49,976 bases of DNA, taken from contig JALSLQ010000048.1 in assembly GCA_026988235.1 (NCBI GenBank), positions 1-49,976 on the forward strand, written 5' to 3'. Below are positions 22,274 to 31,479 of this stretch, piece by piece (position 1 is the first letter of the stretch; every line of letters starts with the position of its first letter). This stretch comes from Sulfurimonas sp. Its GTDB lineage: Bacteria; Campylobacterota; Campylobacteria; Campylobacterales; Sulfurimonadaceae. The position numbers were made by a program, and so were the translations under genes. The notes beneath the pieces were generated by a model. That model had not been told where the DNA came from. It saw only the letters and a list, made by a program, of their open reading frames with translations, and did not search any database.

Positions 22274-23926
22274 ATGATGGTAGATTCTTTAGCTGGAAAA
22301 TTAGTACCAAAAAAGGAACTTATAAATGTAGCGTTACTTGTCAGTGCCTATTATGAGCTTATACCAGATTCCTTTTCTGAAAATGAAAAAGTGACTTTTG
22401 GAACTTCCGGGCACCGTGGAAGTGCTTTAAAAAAAAGTTTTAATGAAGCACATGTAATGGCAATTACACAGGCTATTTGTGAGTATAAAAAGCAAATGGG
22501 TTATAAAGGAGTTCTTTATATTGGTAAAGACACGCATGCCCTTTCTACTCCAGCACAAATAACAAGCATAAGAGTATGTTGTGCAAATAAAGTACATGTA
22601 GCCATTGCTAAAGATGATGACTATACCCCTACCCCTCTTGTGTCCTTTGCCATTTTAGAGCATAACAAAAAGAGTCAAAATCATGCTGACGGCATAGTCA
22701 TCACTCCCTCACACAATCCTCCCCAAGATGGTGGTTTTAAATACAATCCACCAAACGGTGGACCGGCAGACACAGATGTGACGGCTATTATACAAAAAAG
22801 AGCCAACGAAATACTAAAAAATGGTTTGCAAGAGGTAAAAATTGTAAGTTATGAAGTAGCACTAGATTCCAAATATATTCAAGAGTTTGATTTTATAAGC
22901 CCTTATGTAAAAGCACTTGGGCAAATTATAGACATGGAAGCTATAAAAAATTCAAAGCTAAAACTCGCAGCGGATCCTCTTGGTGGTTCATCCATACCCG
23001 TGTATGAAAAAATAAAATCTTATTACAATCTTGATATGGAGATTATTCACCCTTATGCGGATGCAACATTTTCTTTTATGACACTTGATTATGATGGAAA
23101 AATTCGTATGGATTGCTCCTCTCCTTATGCTATGGCTTCATTACTAAAATTAAAAGACAATTATGATTTGGCTTTTGCAAATGACACCGATGCAGATAGA
23201 CATGGGATAGTGACACCAAAAGGTGGGCTGATAAATCCTAATCATTATCTTAGTGTGGCAATTTGGTACCTTTTTACATACCGCAAAAATTATGCAAAAA
23301 ATTTAAAAGTCGGTAAGACCTTGGTTTCTAGTTCTATGATAGACAAAATCTGTAGCAGTCTTGGTATAGATGTATATGAAGTTCCCGTCGGTTTTAAATG
23401 GTTTGTAGAGGGGCTTTATGAAGGCTGGCTTGGATTTGGTGGGGAAGAGAGTGCGGGAGCTTCGTATCTTCGATTTGATGGAAGCGTATGGAGTACCGAC
23501 AAAGATGGCATCATTATGACTCTTTTAGCGGCAGAGATTATGACTGTTACATGTAAAGATATAGCAGACATTTACGCTGAATTTGAAAAAGAATTTGGTA
23601 AAGCTTACTATGCTCGCATAGATGCACCTGCGACTTTAGAGCAAAAAAAGTTGCTTAAAGCCCTCAGTGCAGATGATATACAATTAGAGACTTTAGGTGG
23701 TGAAAAGATTGAGAAAATGCTTACACATGCAGCGGGAAACGGTGCTGCTATTGGTGGGCTAAAAATTGTAACACAAAACGGCTGGGTGGCAATGCGTCCA
23801 TCAGGAACGGAAGATATATATAAAATTTATGCTGAGAGTTTCATCTCACAAGAACATTTGCATTCTCTCCAAGAAGAGGCACAATCTGTAATGAAAATGT
23901 TATTTGAGAAGAGTAAAATAAAATAA
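22274..23926 (+). CDS. pgm: Phosphoglucomutase, alpha-D-glucose-specific
   Basis: 550 aa. It interconverts glucose 1-phosphate and glucose 6-phosphate, the link between glycogen and glycolysis. FGTSGHRGSA near the start is typical of the E. coli Pgm type. Active-site Ser in ITPSHNPPQDGG (about residue 146), metal loop NDTDADRHGIV, sugar-binding GGEESAGASYLR and phosphate-binding RPSGTEDIYK are all present. AGGGG lies 5 nt before ATG 22274; a GTG at 22268 overlaps that site and is unlikely. It begins the second block of the glycogen cluster, 13 bp from the next gene. Confidence 0.96.
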   Translation: MMVDSLAGKLVPKKELINVALLVSAYYELIPDSFSENEKVTFGTSGHRGSALKKSFNEAHVMAITQAICEYKKQMGYKGVLYIGKDTHALSTPAQITSIRVCCANKVHVAIAKDDDYTPTPLVSFAILEHNKKSQNHADGIVITPSHNPPQDGGFKYNPPNGGPADTDVTAIIQKRANEILKNGLQEVKIVSYEVALDSKYIQEFDFISPYVKALGQIIDMEAIKNSKLKLAADPLGGSSIPVYEKIKSYYNLDMEIIHPYADATFSFMTLDYDGKIRMDCSSPYAMASLLKLKDNYDLAFANDTDADRHGIVTPKGGLINPNHYLSVAIWYLFTYRKNYAKNLKVGKTLVSSSMIDKICSSLGIDVYEVPVGFKWFVEGLYEGWLGFGGEESAGASYLRFDGSVWSTDKDGIIMTLLAAEIMTVTCKDIADIYAEFEKEFGKAYYARIDAPATLEQKKLLKALSADDIQLETLGGEKIEKMLTHAAGNGAAIGGLKIVTQNGWVAMRPSGTEDIYKIYAESFISQEHLHSLQEEAQSVMKMLFEKSKIK

Positions 23927-23939
23927 TTAAAGGAAGCGT

Positions 23940-26441
23940 ATGAAAGCAGTAGTAATGGCAGGTGGTTTTGGAACTAGGATTCAACCACTCACAAATTCAA
24001 GACCTAAACCAATGTTACCAGTCATGAACAGACCTATGATGGAACATACAATGATGATGCTTAAAGATTTAGGCATCACAGAGTTCATTGTACTTTTATA
24101 CTTTAAACCCGAAGTTATTCAAAATTATTTTCAAGATGGGAGTAATTTTGGCATAAAAATAACCTACATTGTACCTGACAATGATTACGGAACCGCAGGG
24201 GCTGTTAAACTTGCACAAGAACAAATAGGAAATGAAAATTTCATCATCATCAGTGGTGATTTAGTGACTGATTTTAATTTTCAAAAATTATTTGATTTTC
24301 ATAGCTCTCAAAAAGCACAACTCTCTATAGGTCTTACTTCTGTTGAAAATCCTCTTGCTTTTGGAGTGGTTATTGCAAATGAAGACCATGTTATTGAAAA
24401 ATTTCTAGAAAAGCCTAGTTGGGGTGAAGTCTTTAGCGATACGATTAATACAGGAATTTACATTATTGAGCCTAAAATTTTGGATTTTATTCCCAAAGAA
24501 GAAAATTTTGATTTTGCAAAAGATTTGTTTCCTAAACTTATGGAAGAAAAAATCCCTTTAATGGCATATAATTTGAAAGGGTATTGGCGGGATGTCGGGA
24601 ACCCGCAAAGCTACAGAGAAGTGCATGAAGATATTTTTAATAAAAAAATAAAAATACATTTCTCTGGAAAAAAGAAAAAATACTCAGAGGGTGTTTTATA
24701 TACAAATAGCAAAAATAAAGTAGCGAAATCTGTAGAAATTATGGGAACAGTGCTTCTTGGCAAAAATGTAACAATTGAAAAAAATGTCAAACTCAAGGAT
24801 GTAGTGATTGGAGACAATGTTACCATCGGTGAATCATGTAAAATTAAAAACAGCGTATTGTGGGAAAACATTGAAGTACAAAATAATGTACTGTTAGATA
24901 ATAGCGTTATATGCAACCATAATTTCATAGGCAGAAATGTTGTTGCAAATGCCGGTCTCATCTTAGCGGAGAATTGTGACATAGGAGAATTAACAAAAAT
25001 AGAAAAAGATGTGACAATCTGGTCAGATAAAAAGATAGAACCGGCTTCTATTGTTACAAATAATCTTATTTTAGGGAACAAATATAAAAACTCTATCTTT
25101 GAAGACGGAAGTATCTATGGTAAAAGCAATGTAGAACTCTCCTGTGAAATGGCTACAAAAATAGCTGAAGCTTTTGGCGCCCAATTACCAGTTGGTTCTA
25201 CTGTTATAGCAGGGCGAGACCATGATAAAAATTCACATATGATAAAGCGTGCTTTTTTAGGTGGCTTAGTCTCTTCGGGCATAAATATTTTAGATTTAAA
25301 AGATGCACCTCCCTCAGTGCTTCGATATACATTAGCAAATGACAAAAATTTAATTGCAGGCATTCACTTTAAAAGATGTTTAAACGATACAGCAAGCTCG
25401 GAGATTACACTTTTTAATGAAGAGGCGATGCGAATTCATTCTGATTCTGCCAAAATAATTGAAAAAGCTTTTTTTTCAGAAAAATTTCGTCGTGTTGAGT
25501 TTACAAAAATTGGCTCCATAATAAATTCAGAACATCATATTGAATGTTTTAATTATCAACAAAAAATCAAAGAGAAAATTGACCACAACATTGTAAAAGA
25601 AGAAAATTTTAAAGTTGTTTTTGATTTAATGCATGGAATAGCAGGTGATGTTTTAACAAAAATTATTAATGAAATTTTAATTGAAAATATAATGTTAAAT
25701 ACATATTATGATGCAACAATACTAGCAAATATTGACATATTAAAAAAGAAATCTTTTTCTAATGTTTCTAAGATAGTTACTTGCCTTGGGTATGATATGG
25801 GAATTATTATATACCCAAATGCACAGCAACTTACCTTAGTAAGTGAAACGGGTGCTGTGCTGAACAAAATAGAGACTTTATATGCAGTTTTAGAATTATT
25901 AAATCTAGATGCAATGAATGAAAAAAGAAAGGTTTTTCTACCAACATGGGCACCAGATATGAGGCACTTTAAAAATCTCATTATTCATAGAGGCAGGTAT
26001 GCTGATTTTAATGTTTCAAAGCTAAAAGAGTATGATTTAATCGCCACAACAGATGGCAACTTTGCTTTTACTGAATTTACCTATACACGCGATGCCATCT
26101 ATGCATCTCTAAAAATCATGGAGCTACTCAGCAAATACAAACTTAATCTCTCACAACTCGTGGCATCCTTAGAGAAATTTTATTATAAACAATTAAAGGT
26201 AGCTTGTCCTCAAAAACTCAAGGGTAAAATGATGAGAAAGTTTTTGAAATATGCACAAGATAAAAAATCATGCTCAGAAGTCGGTGTCAAAATCTGGGAA
26301 GATAAAAATGATTGGATTTTGATGATACCTGATCAGTACAGTGAACATTTAAAGTTATATATTCAAGCCAAAGATGACACACGCGGAGAGATAATTCTTC
26401 AAAAGTATCTTGAAAAAATAGAGTTGTGGTCTAAAGAGTAA
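23940..26441 (+). CDS. Sugar-phosphate nucleotidyltransferase fused to a degenerate phosphohexomutase domain
   Basis: 833 aa. Residues 1-230: nucleotidyltransferase with MAGGFGTRIQPLT, RPKPMLPV, ISGDLVTDF and LKGYWRDVGNP, most like mannose-1-phosphate guanylyltransferase or GlgC-type enzymes. About 250-375: left-handed beta-helix (hexapeptide repeats such as VVIGDNVTIGESCKI). About 390-833: phosphohexomutase fold (IAGRDHDKNSHMIKRAFLGGL, then FRRVEF), but the catalytic Ser-His-Asn-Pro loop reads HFKRCLNDTASSE and the DGDxDR metal loop reads LGYDMGIIIYPNAQ. Fusions with an inactive mutase part are known in several phyla, usually annotated GDP-mannose pyrophosphorylase. No canonical glgC is in the cluster, so this gene may supply the NDP-glucose for glycogen synthesis; that is inference. 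Confidence 0.8.
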   Translation: MKAVVMAGGFGTRIQPLTNSRPKPMLPVMNRPMMEHTMMMLKDLGITEFIVLLYFKPEVIQNYFQDGSNFGIKITYIVPDNDYGTAGAVKLAQEQIGNENFIIISGDLVTDFNFQKLFDFHSSQKAQLSIGLTSVENPLAFGVVIANEDHVIEKFLEKPSWGEVFSDTINTGIYIIEPKILDFIPKEENFDFAKDLFPKLMEEKIPLMAYNLKGYWRDVGNPQSYREVHEDIFNKKIKIHFSGKKKKYSEGVLYTNSKNKVAKSVEIMGTVLLGKNVTIEKNVKLKDVVIGDNVTIGESCKIKNSVLWENIEVQNNVLLDNSVICNHNFIGRNVVANAGLILAENCDIGELTKIEKDVTIWSDKKIEPASIVTNNLILGNKYKNSIFEDGSIYGKSNVELSCEMATKIAEAFGAQLPVGSTVIAGRDHDKNSHMIKRAFLGGLVSSGINILDLKDAPPSVLRYTLANDKNLIAGIHFKRCLNDTASSEITLFNEEAMRIHSDSAKIIEKAFFSEKFRRVEFTKIGSIINSEHHIECFNYQQKIKEKIDHNIVKEENFKVVFDLMHGIAGDVLTKIINEILIENIMLNTYYDATILANIDILKKKSFSNVSKIVTCLGYDMGIIIYPNAQQLTLVSETGAVLNKIETLYAVLELLNLDAMNEKRKVFLPTWAPDMRHFKNLIIHRGRYADFNVSKLKEYDLIATTDGNFAFTEFTYTRDAIYASLKIMELLSKYKLNLSQLVASLEKFYYKQLKVACPQKLKGKMMRKFLKYAQDKKSCSEVGVKIWEDKNDWILMIPDQYSEHLKLYIQAKDDTRGEIILQKYLEKIELWSKE

Positions 26442-26445
26442 CAGT

Positions 26446-28467
26446 GTGAATTTAAGTTTTTTATGGCATATGCACCAACCTGACTACCGTAACAAAGAAG
26501 GTATAATGCAGATGCCATGGGTCTTTTTACATGCAATCAAAGACTACTATGATATGCCTTGGATGATGGCTAGGCATAAAAGTATAAAAGCTACATTTAA
26601 CATAACACCTACGCTTATAGAACAACTCAAACTTTATTATCATACTCCCGAGCAAAACGATAAGTTTTTATCTCTTTGGCTAAGAGACCCTGCTTTATTA
26701 GAAGAAGATGAGCGTAAATGGCTTATAAAAATTTGCAATATCTCTCAATTTGAAACAATGGTAAAACAGTTTGACAGATACACACAACTCTTTAATCAGA
26801 AGCATCTTAATAACAATGAACTCATTGATTTAGAAGTATTGTTTATACTCTCATGGTGTGGGGTTTATTTGCGTACACATAATGATTTTATACAAAAACT
26901 AATACAAAAACAAAAAGATTATACTTTAGATGATAAAAAAATGCTCTTAAAAGAGTTGTCACATTTTATATCAGGTATATTTGATTACTATACGCAACTG
27001 CATAATGACAAGCGCATAACAATAGCAACTACACCATTTTATCACCCTATTTTGCCACTTTTACTAGATATGAAAAATGCTACAAAGGCAAATATAAATA
27101 CTAAAATACCAACAAATTACATAAAAATGGAAGACGACGCACGGTTGCATATAAAACGGGCAAAGAGAGTATTTGAAAATACTTTCGGATTTGAAGCAAA
27201 TGGATTTTGGCCGGCAGAGGGAGCCGTTGATACAGCAAGTGTAAAACTCTTCCACTCATTTGGCGTCAAGTGGGTAGCCACAGATGAGGCCATACTCTAT
27301 AAATCTTTACATGTAAACAATAAAAATTTGATTTATGTGCCTTATCACTATAATGATATGATTATAGCTTTTCGAGATCATCATTTAAGTGATTTGATAG
27401 GTTTTGAATATAGATACAAAAAAGCTGATGAAGCTGCTAAACATTTTATATCACAACTGCAAAACATACAAAACATAGATCAAAAGAGTACTGCATTTGT
27501 TATTTTAGATGGTGAAAATGCTTGGGAATTTTACAAAAACAATGGTTTTGATTTTTTTGAAGCACTCTACACTGCACTCGAACAAACCAGTTGGTGCAAA
27601 AGTATTACAATGGATGAAGTGACAAGTTTACCATCACGCGAACTCACAAATTTAGAACCGGGAAGTTGGATAAATGCAACATTTGACACTTGGGTTGGAA
27701 ATGCGCAAAAAACAAGAGCGTGGGAACTGCTTTTTTTGACTAAAAAAGATTATGAACATCATAAAGCATCATTAAATCAGGCAAAGAAAGATACAATAAC
27801 AGATCACTTTTTAGCAGCTGAATGTTCTGATTGGTTTTGGTGGTATGGAGAGGATCATTATACTGATTTTGGCAGAGAATTTGATGAATTATTTAGGAAT
27901 CATCTTATTGACATATATGATTTGATGGAAATTGTTCCACCCGCGGACTTATTTATTCCAATTACAAAGGGTAAAAGTTTTGGCGACTTTTGGATAAAAC
28001 CACAATATAACATCACACCGACAATAGATGGAAAAAAAGATTCGTTTTTTGAGTGGCTCGGTTGTGGGGTGATTGATGAGAATAAACTCTTTTCAACTAT
28101 GGACAGAAAAAGAGGGCCAATCAAAAAAATATATTATGGCCAAGATGACAAAAACTTGTATTTTTTATTTGAAGGAGAGATGCAAAGTTTATGCACAAAA
28201 GCAATATTGACGATTTTTATGAAGCCTTCTAATACTCCATTAAAAGTTGCATTTAATGCCGGAGAAGTAGCGGTAAATAATGTCAAAATTAATGTTATAT
28301 GTAAAGAGTCTTTAGAATTTAGTATAGCAAAAGAAACACTCTTTACAAATGAAGTATCTTTGCGATTTGAAATTGATAATGGTGTAAAGGCACTCCAAAT
28401 TCTTCCTAGTTTTGGTGAGCTTCAAATAAATTTGCATGATGATTATAGTCAAAATTGGTTTATATAA
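26446..28467 (+). CDS. Glycoside hydrolase family 57 alpha-glucan enzyme
   Basis: 673 aa from GTG 26446; the upstream gene ends 5 bp before and the ribosome site is poor. The N-terminus FLWHMHQPDYR is the GH57 signature. Catalytic Glu is in GFWPAEGAVD (about residue 257) and catalytic Asp in ILDGENAWEFY (about 356). The C-terminal third is beta-rich and follows a WFWWYGEDH segment typical of the alpha-amylase/amylopullulanase-like GH57 group. It probably trims or rearranges alpha-glucan in the cytoplasm, since there is no signal peptide. It is followed at 14 bp by a second, different GH57 gene. Confidence 0.88.
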   Translation: MNLSFLWHMHQPDYRNKEGIMQMPWVFLHAIKDYYDMPWMMARHKSIKATFNITPTLIEQLKLYYHTPEQNDKFLSLWLRDPALLEEDERKWLIKICNISQFETMVKQFDRYTQLFNQKHLNNNELIDLEVLFILSWCGVYLRTHNDFIQKLIQKQKDYTLDDKKMLLKELSHFISGIFDYYTQLHNDKRITIATTPFYHPILPLLLDMKNATKANINTKIPTNYIKMEDDARLHIKRAKRVFENTFGFEANGFWPAEGAVDTASVKLFHSFGVKWVATDEAILYKSLHVNNKNLIYVPYHYNDMIIAFRDHHLSDLIGFEYRYKKADEAAKHFISQLQNIQNIDQKSTAFVILDGENAWEFYKNNGFDFFEALYTALEQTSWCKSITMDEVTSLPSRELTNLEPGSWINATFDTWVGNAQKTRAWELLFLTKKDYEHHKASLNQAKKDTITDHFLAAECSDWFWWYGEDHYTDFGREFDELFRNHLIDIYDLMEIVPPADLFIPITKGKSFGDFWIKPQYNITPTIDGKKDSFFEWLGCGVIDENKLFSTMDRKRGPIKKIYYGQDDKNLYFLFEGEMQSLCTKAILTIFMKPSNTPLKVAFNAGEVAVNNVKINVICKESLEFSIAKETLFTNEVSLRFEIDNGVKALQILPSFGELQINLHDDYSQNWFI

Positions 28468-28481
28468 AGGAAAACGATAAA

Positions 28482-30470
28482 ATGAAAAAAGTATCTCTAT
28501 TATTTGGTATTCATATGCATCAGCCGGTAGATAATTTTGATAAAGCAGTAGAAAAAGCGGTCAAACTTTCTTATGCTCCTTTTTTTGCAACCATGAAAAA
28601 ATACCCTGATTTTAAATTTTCTCTGCATTGTAGCGGATGGCTCCTTGAAAAGATTCGCCTTGAGTACCCTGAACTTTTTCAAAACATGCAATATCTTACA
28701 AATACAGGTTCGATAGAGTGGTTAAGTGGCGGTTATTATGAACCTGTTTTAAGTGCTATACCATCAAAAGACAGACGCGCACAGATAAAAAAACTAAGTC
28801 GATATATTCAAAAATATTTTGGACAAACCCCTCATGGATTATGGCTTGCAGAGCGTGTTTGGGAAAGCTCTTTAGTAGGTGATTTGCAAGCATGCAAGAT
28901 TGAGTATGCCATGGTAGATGATTATCATTTTTTAAGTAATGGCTATGATGAAATGAATGGATATTACACGACAGAAGATAACGCAAAAGAGCTTAAACTC
29001 TTTCCTATAGCAAAATCACTACGATATGCCCTGCCCTTTTCTCAAGTAGAAGATTCCATCACATCCATAGTAAAATATTCACATGAAGACAATGCTAGTG
29101 CCATCTTTTTTGACGATGCTGAAAAATTTGGACTTTGGCCACAAACAAATAAATGGGTTTATAAAGAAAAATGGCTTGAAAAATTTGTACAAGCGGTGTT
29201 AGATCATAAACAAATATCTACACAACACTATAGCAATTATGTCGCTACAAGCAAATCATTGGGCTTGGCTTATTTAGACAATTGCTCTTATTTTGAAATG
29301 GCACAATGGAGTTTACCCCCAAAAGAAGCCGAAACTTTTGAAAAATTAAGAGAGCATCACCCTCTCTTAAAAGGAGGCATTTGGAAGAACTTTTTTATAA
29401 AATACCATGAAAGTAACTATTTGCATAAGCGTATGCTCTCTCTTAGCCTGAAACAAAAATCTTTTAGCAAAGACGCATTAGAAGCACTCTATAAATTACA
29501 AACAAACGATACTTTCTGGCATGGTGTTTTTGGTGGTTTTTATCTTCCTAGTCTTCGTGACAATGCTTATAAATATCTTTTAACCATAGAAAAGCAACAG
29601 CATAAAAAAGGCTTAGAATTTACAGTTTTAGACATAAATAAAGATGGTTTTGATGACCTTAAAGTTCTCACAGATGATTACAGTGCCATCATCAGTACAA
29701 AAAATGGTGCGCAACTCATTGAGTTTGGTTCTTTAGATACACTTTTTAATTGGCAAAATACGATTATGCGAAGAAAAGAACTCTACCATAAAAAAATTCT
29801 GCATCCCCAAGTGCAAAACCAAGAAATAAAAAGTAATACGGTACAAACCATCCATGAGAGAACACTCCACATTAATAATAGCTTGCGGGCTGAACTTATT
29901 TATGACTGGCATGAAAAAAACTCTTTTATTGAACATTTTAGTTTAGAGCCTTTTACATTAGAAAACTTCAAAACATTGACATTCAGAGAAATAGGCGATT
30001 TCGCCAATAAATCCTTTACCTTAAAAAATAAAAAATTTATTCGCAAAGGAAATCTCTATTTGAATGCCGGAGTGTATCCATCAAAATTAAAAAAACAGTA
30101 TAGTTTTTTAAAGAATAAAATTGTACTACAAAATAAATTTAAAAGTGCCTATACAAAGAAGATTTATTTTGCAGAAGAGTTTAATTTGCATTTTGCACAT
30201 CCCAAGAAAGTAACGCTGAATGAAAAATATGTTCAAGATGGTTTTTGTGAACTTAATTGCAATACATTACGCATTGCAGATGATTTTACACACAAGAGTA
30301 TGATAATAAAAACAAATCAAAAATGCACTATTTATGCTTTTGTTTTACATACTGTTTCTCAATCTGAACAAGGATTTGAGAAAATAGCGCAACAGATTAG
30401 TTTTATATTTACAACATCTTTTTCTGTAAAATTAGCATTAGAGTTTTCCATAGAGGTTATTGATGTCTGA
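28482..30470 (+). CDS. GH57 4-alpha-glucanotransferase-like enzyme
   Basis: 662 aa from ATG 28482 with AAGGA upstream; a TTG at 28455 is in frame inside the previous gene and is unlikely. LLFGIHMHQPVDNF at the start, catalytic Glu in LAERVWESS (about residue 124) and catalytic Asp in FFDDAEKFGLWP (about 212) match the GH57 glucanotransferase/amylase branch. The C-terminal half (about 380-660) is a beta-rich domain of the kind appended to those enzymes (DUF1925/1926-like). It transfers maltooligosaccharide segments, complementing phosphorylase and branching enzyme. It overlaps the GalT-like gene by 8 nt. Confidence 0.88.
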   Translation: MKKVSLLFGIHMHQPVDNFDKAVEKAVKLSYAPFFATMKKYPDFKFSLHCSGWLLEKIRLEYPELFQNMQYLTNTGSIEWLSGGYYEPVLSAIPSKDRRAQIKKLSRYIQKYFGQTPHGLWLAERVWESSLVGDLQACKIEYAMVDDYHFLSNGYDEMNGYYTTEDNAKELKLFPIAKSLRYALPFSQVEDSITSIVKYSHEDNASAIFFDDAEKFGLWPQTNKWVYKEKWLEKFVQAVLDHKQISTQHYSNYVATSKSLGLAYLDNCSYFEMAQWSLPPKEAETFEKLREHHPLLKGGIWKNFFIKYHESNYLHKRMLSLSLKQKSFSKDALEALYKLQTNDTFWHGVFGGFYLPSLRDNAYKYLLTIEKQQHKKGLEFTVLDINKDGFDDLKVLTDDYSAIISTKNGAQLIEFGSLDTLFNWQNTIMRRKELYHKKILHPQVQNQEIKSNTVQTIHERTLHINNSLRAELIYDWHEKNSFIEHFSLEPFTLENFKTLTFREIGDFANKSFTLKNKKFIRKGNLYLNAGVYPSKLKKQYSFLKNKIVLQNKFKSAYTKKIYFAEEFNLHFAHPKKVTLNEKYVQDGFCELNCNTLRIADDFTHKSMIIKTNQKCTIYAFVLHTVSQSEQGFEKIAQQISFIFTTSFSVKLALEFSIEVIDV

Positions 30471-31476
30471 CATAAGATTTGATGTATTGCATAACACTCA
30501 TAGCATTATAGCACCCGAACGCTTGCATCGTCCAAATTTACTGCAGCACGAGTCTATAACAAAAAGAAAAATAAAATGCCCATTCTGTGAAGGCAATGAA
30601 AATTTAACACCGCCTGAAATTTTTGCTATGCGTAACAATAAAGCAAACACTTCGGGATGGAAAACAAGAGTCGTGCCAAATCTTTATAAAGCGCTTCAAA
30701 TAGAAGTAGATGAAGACTCACAAAGAAATGGATTTTTTGAATCTATCAACGGATTTGGAGCGCATGAGATTTTGATAGATTCTCCTTGTCATACATGTAA
30801 TATGAATGCACTCAAAAAGGAAGGTATCCAAAACTGGCTGAGAACTATCATAATTCGTAAAAATGATTTGAAAAAAGATACACGATTAATATATCTGCAA
30901 GTTTTTAAAAATAGCGGACAAAATGCAGGCGCTACACAAGAACACCCTCACACACAACTGATAGCACTTCCCTTAGTACCCGAAGCAACACTTCTTTTTT
31001 TACAAAGAAATCAAGAGTATTTTGAGATTCATGGCAGAGGTTTGCTTGCAGATATAGTGCATAATGAACAACTTGCAAAAGTGAGAGTTATTGATGAAAC
31101 AGGCGCATTTATAGCCTACTGTCCTTATGCCAGCGCATATGCTTTTGAAGTCATAATAGCGCCTACGGAAAACATTTATAATTTAGATAGTTGCAGTAGA
31201 GAAAATGTGAGTGATTTAGCACTACTACTGCAAAAAGTTTTTGCAATGCTAAACAAACAGCTTGGCAAATTCGCTTACAATATAAACTTCCATTTTGCAC
31301 CGCTCAATAGGAACTTTGAAAATGAAAAATATATGCAAAATTTAGAAAAAAATTTCAGGTTTTACATAAGAATAACTCCCAGAATCTACACTTTAGGCGG
31401 ATTTGAATTAGCAACATCTATGGCAATTAACAGCGTCGCCCCTGAAACCGCGGCAAAACTACTTAGAGGAGACTAG
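30463..31476 (+). CDS. GalT-like nucleotidyltransferase (HIT superfamily)
   Basis: 337 aa from ATG 30463, with GAGG 6 nt upstream. Zinc-site-like CPFCEGNENLTPPEIFA at about 39-55, then WKTRVVPNLYKAL and the active-site histidine motif GATQEHPHTQLIALPLVP at about 157-175. It will be annotated galactose-1-phosphate uridylyltransferase. The residues after the histidines (QLIALPLVP) resemble, from memory, the plant GalT-like ADP-glucose phosphorylase more than E. coli GalT. No galK or galE is nearby; all neighbours are glycogen genes. I infer a nucleotide-glucose phosphorylase or transferase role at the glucose 1-phosphate step. Confidence 0.85.
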   Translation: MSDIRFDVLHNTHSIIAPERLHRPNLLQHESITKRKIKCPFCEGNENLTPPEIFAMRNNKANTSGWKTRVVPNLYKALQIEVDEDSQRNGFFESINGFGAHEILIDSPCHTCNMNALKKEGIQNWLRTIIIRKNDLKKDTRLIYLQVFKNSGQNAGATQEHPHTQLIALPLVPEATLLFLQRNQEYFEIHGRGLLADIVHNEQLAKVRVIDETGAFIAYCPYASAYAFEVIIAPTENIYNLDSCSRENVSDLALLLQKVFAMLNKQLGKFAYNINFHFAPLNRNFENEKYMQNLEKNFRFYIRITPRIYTLGGFELATSMAINSVAPETAAKLLRGD

Positions 31477-31479
31477 AAA

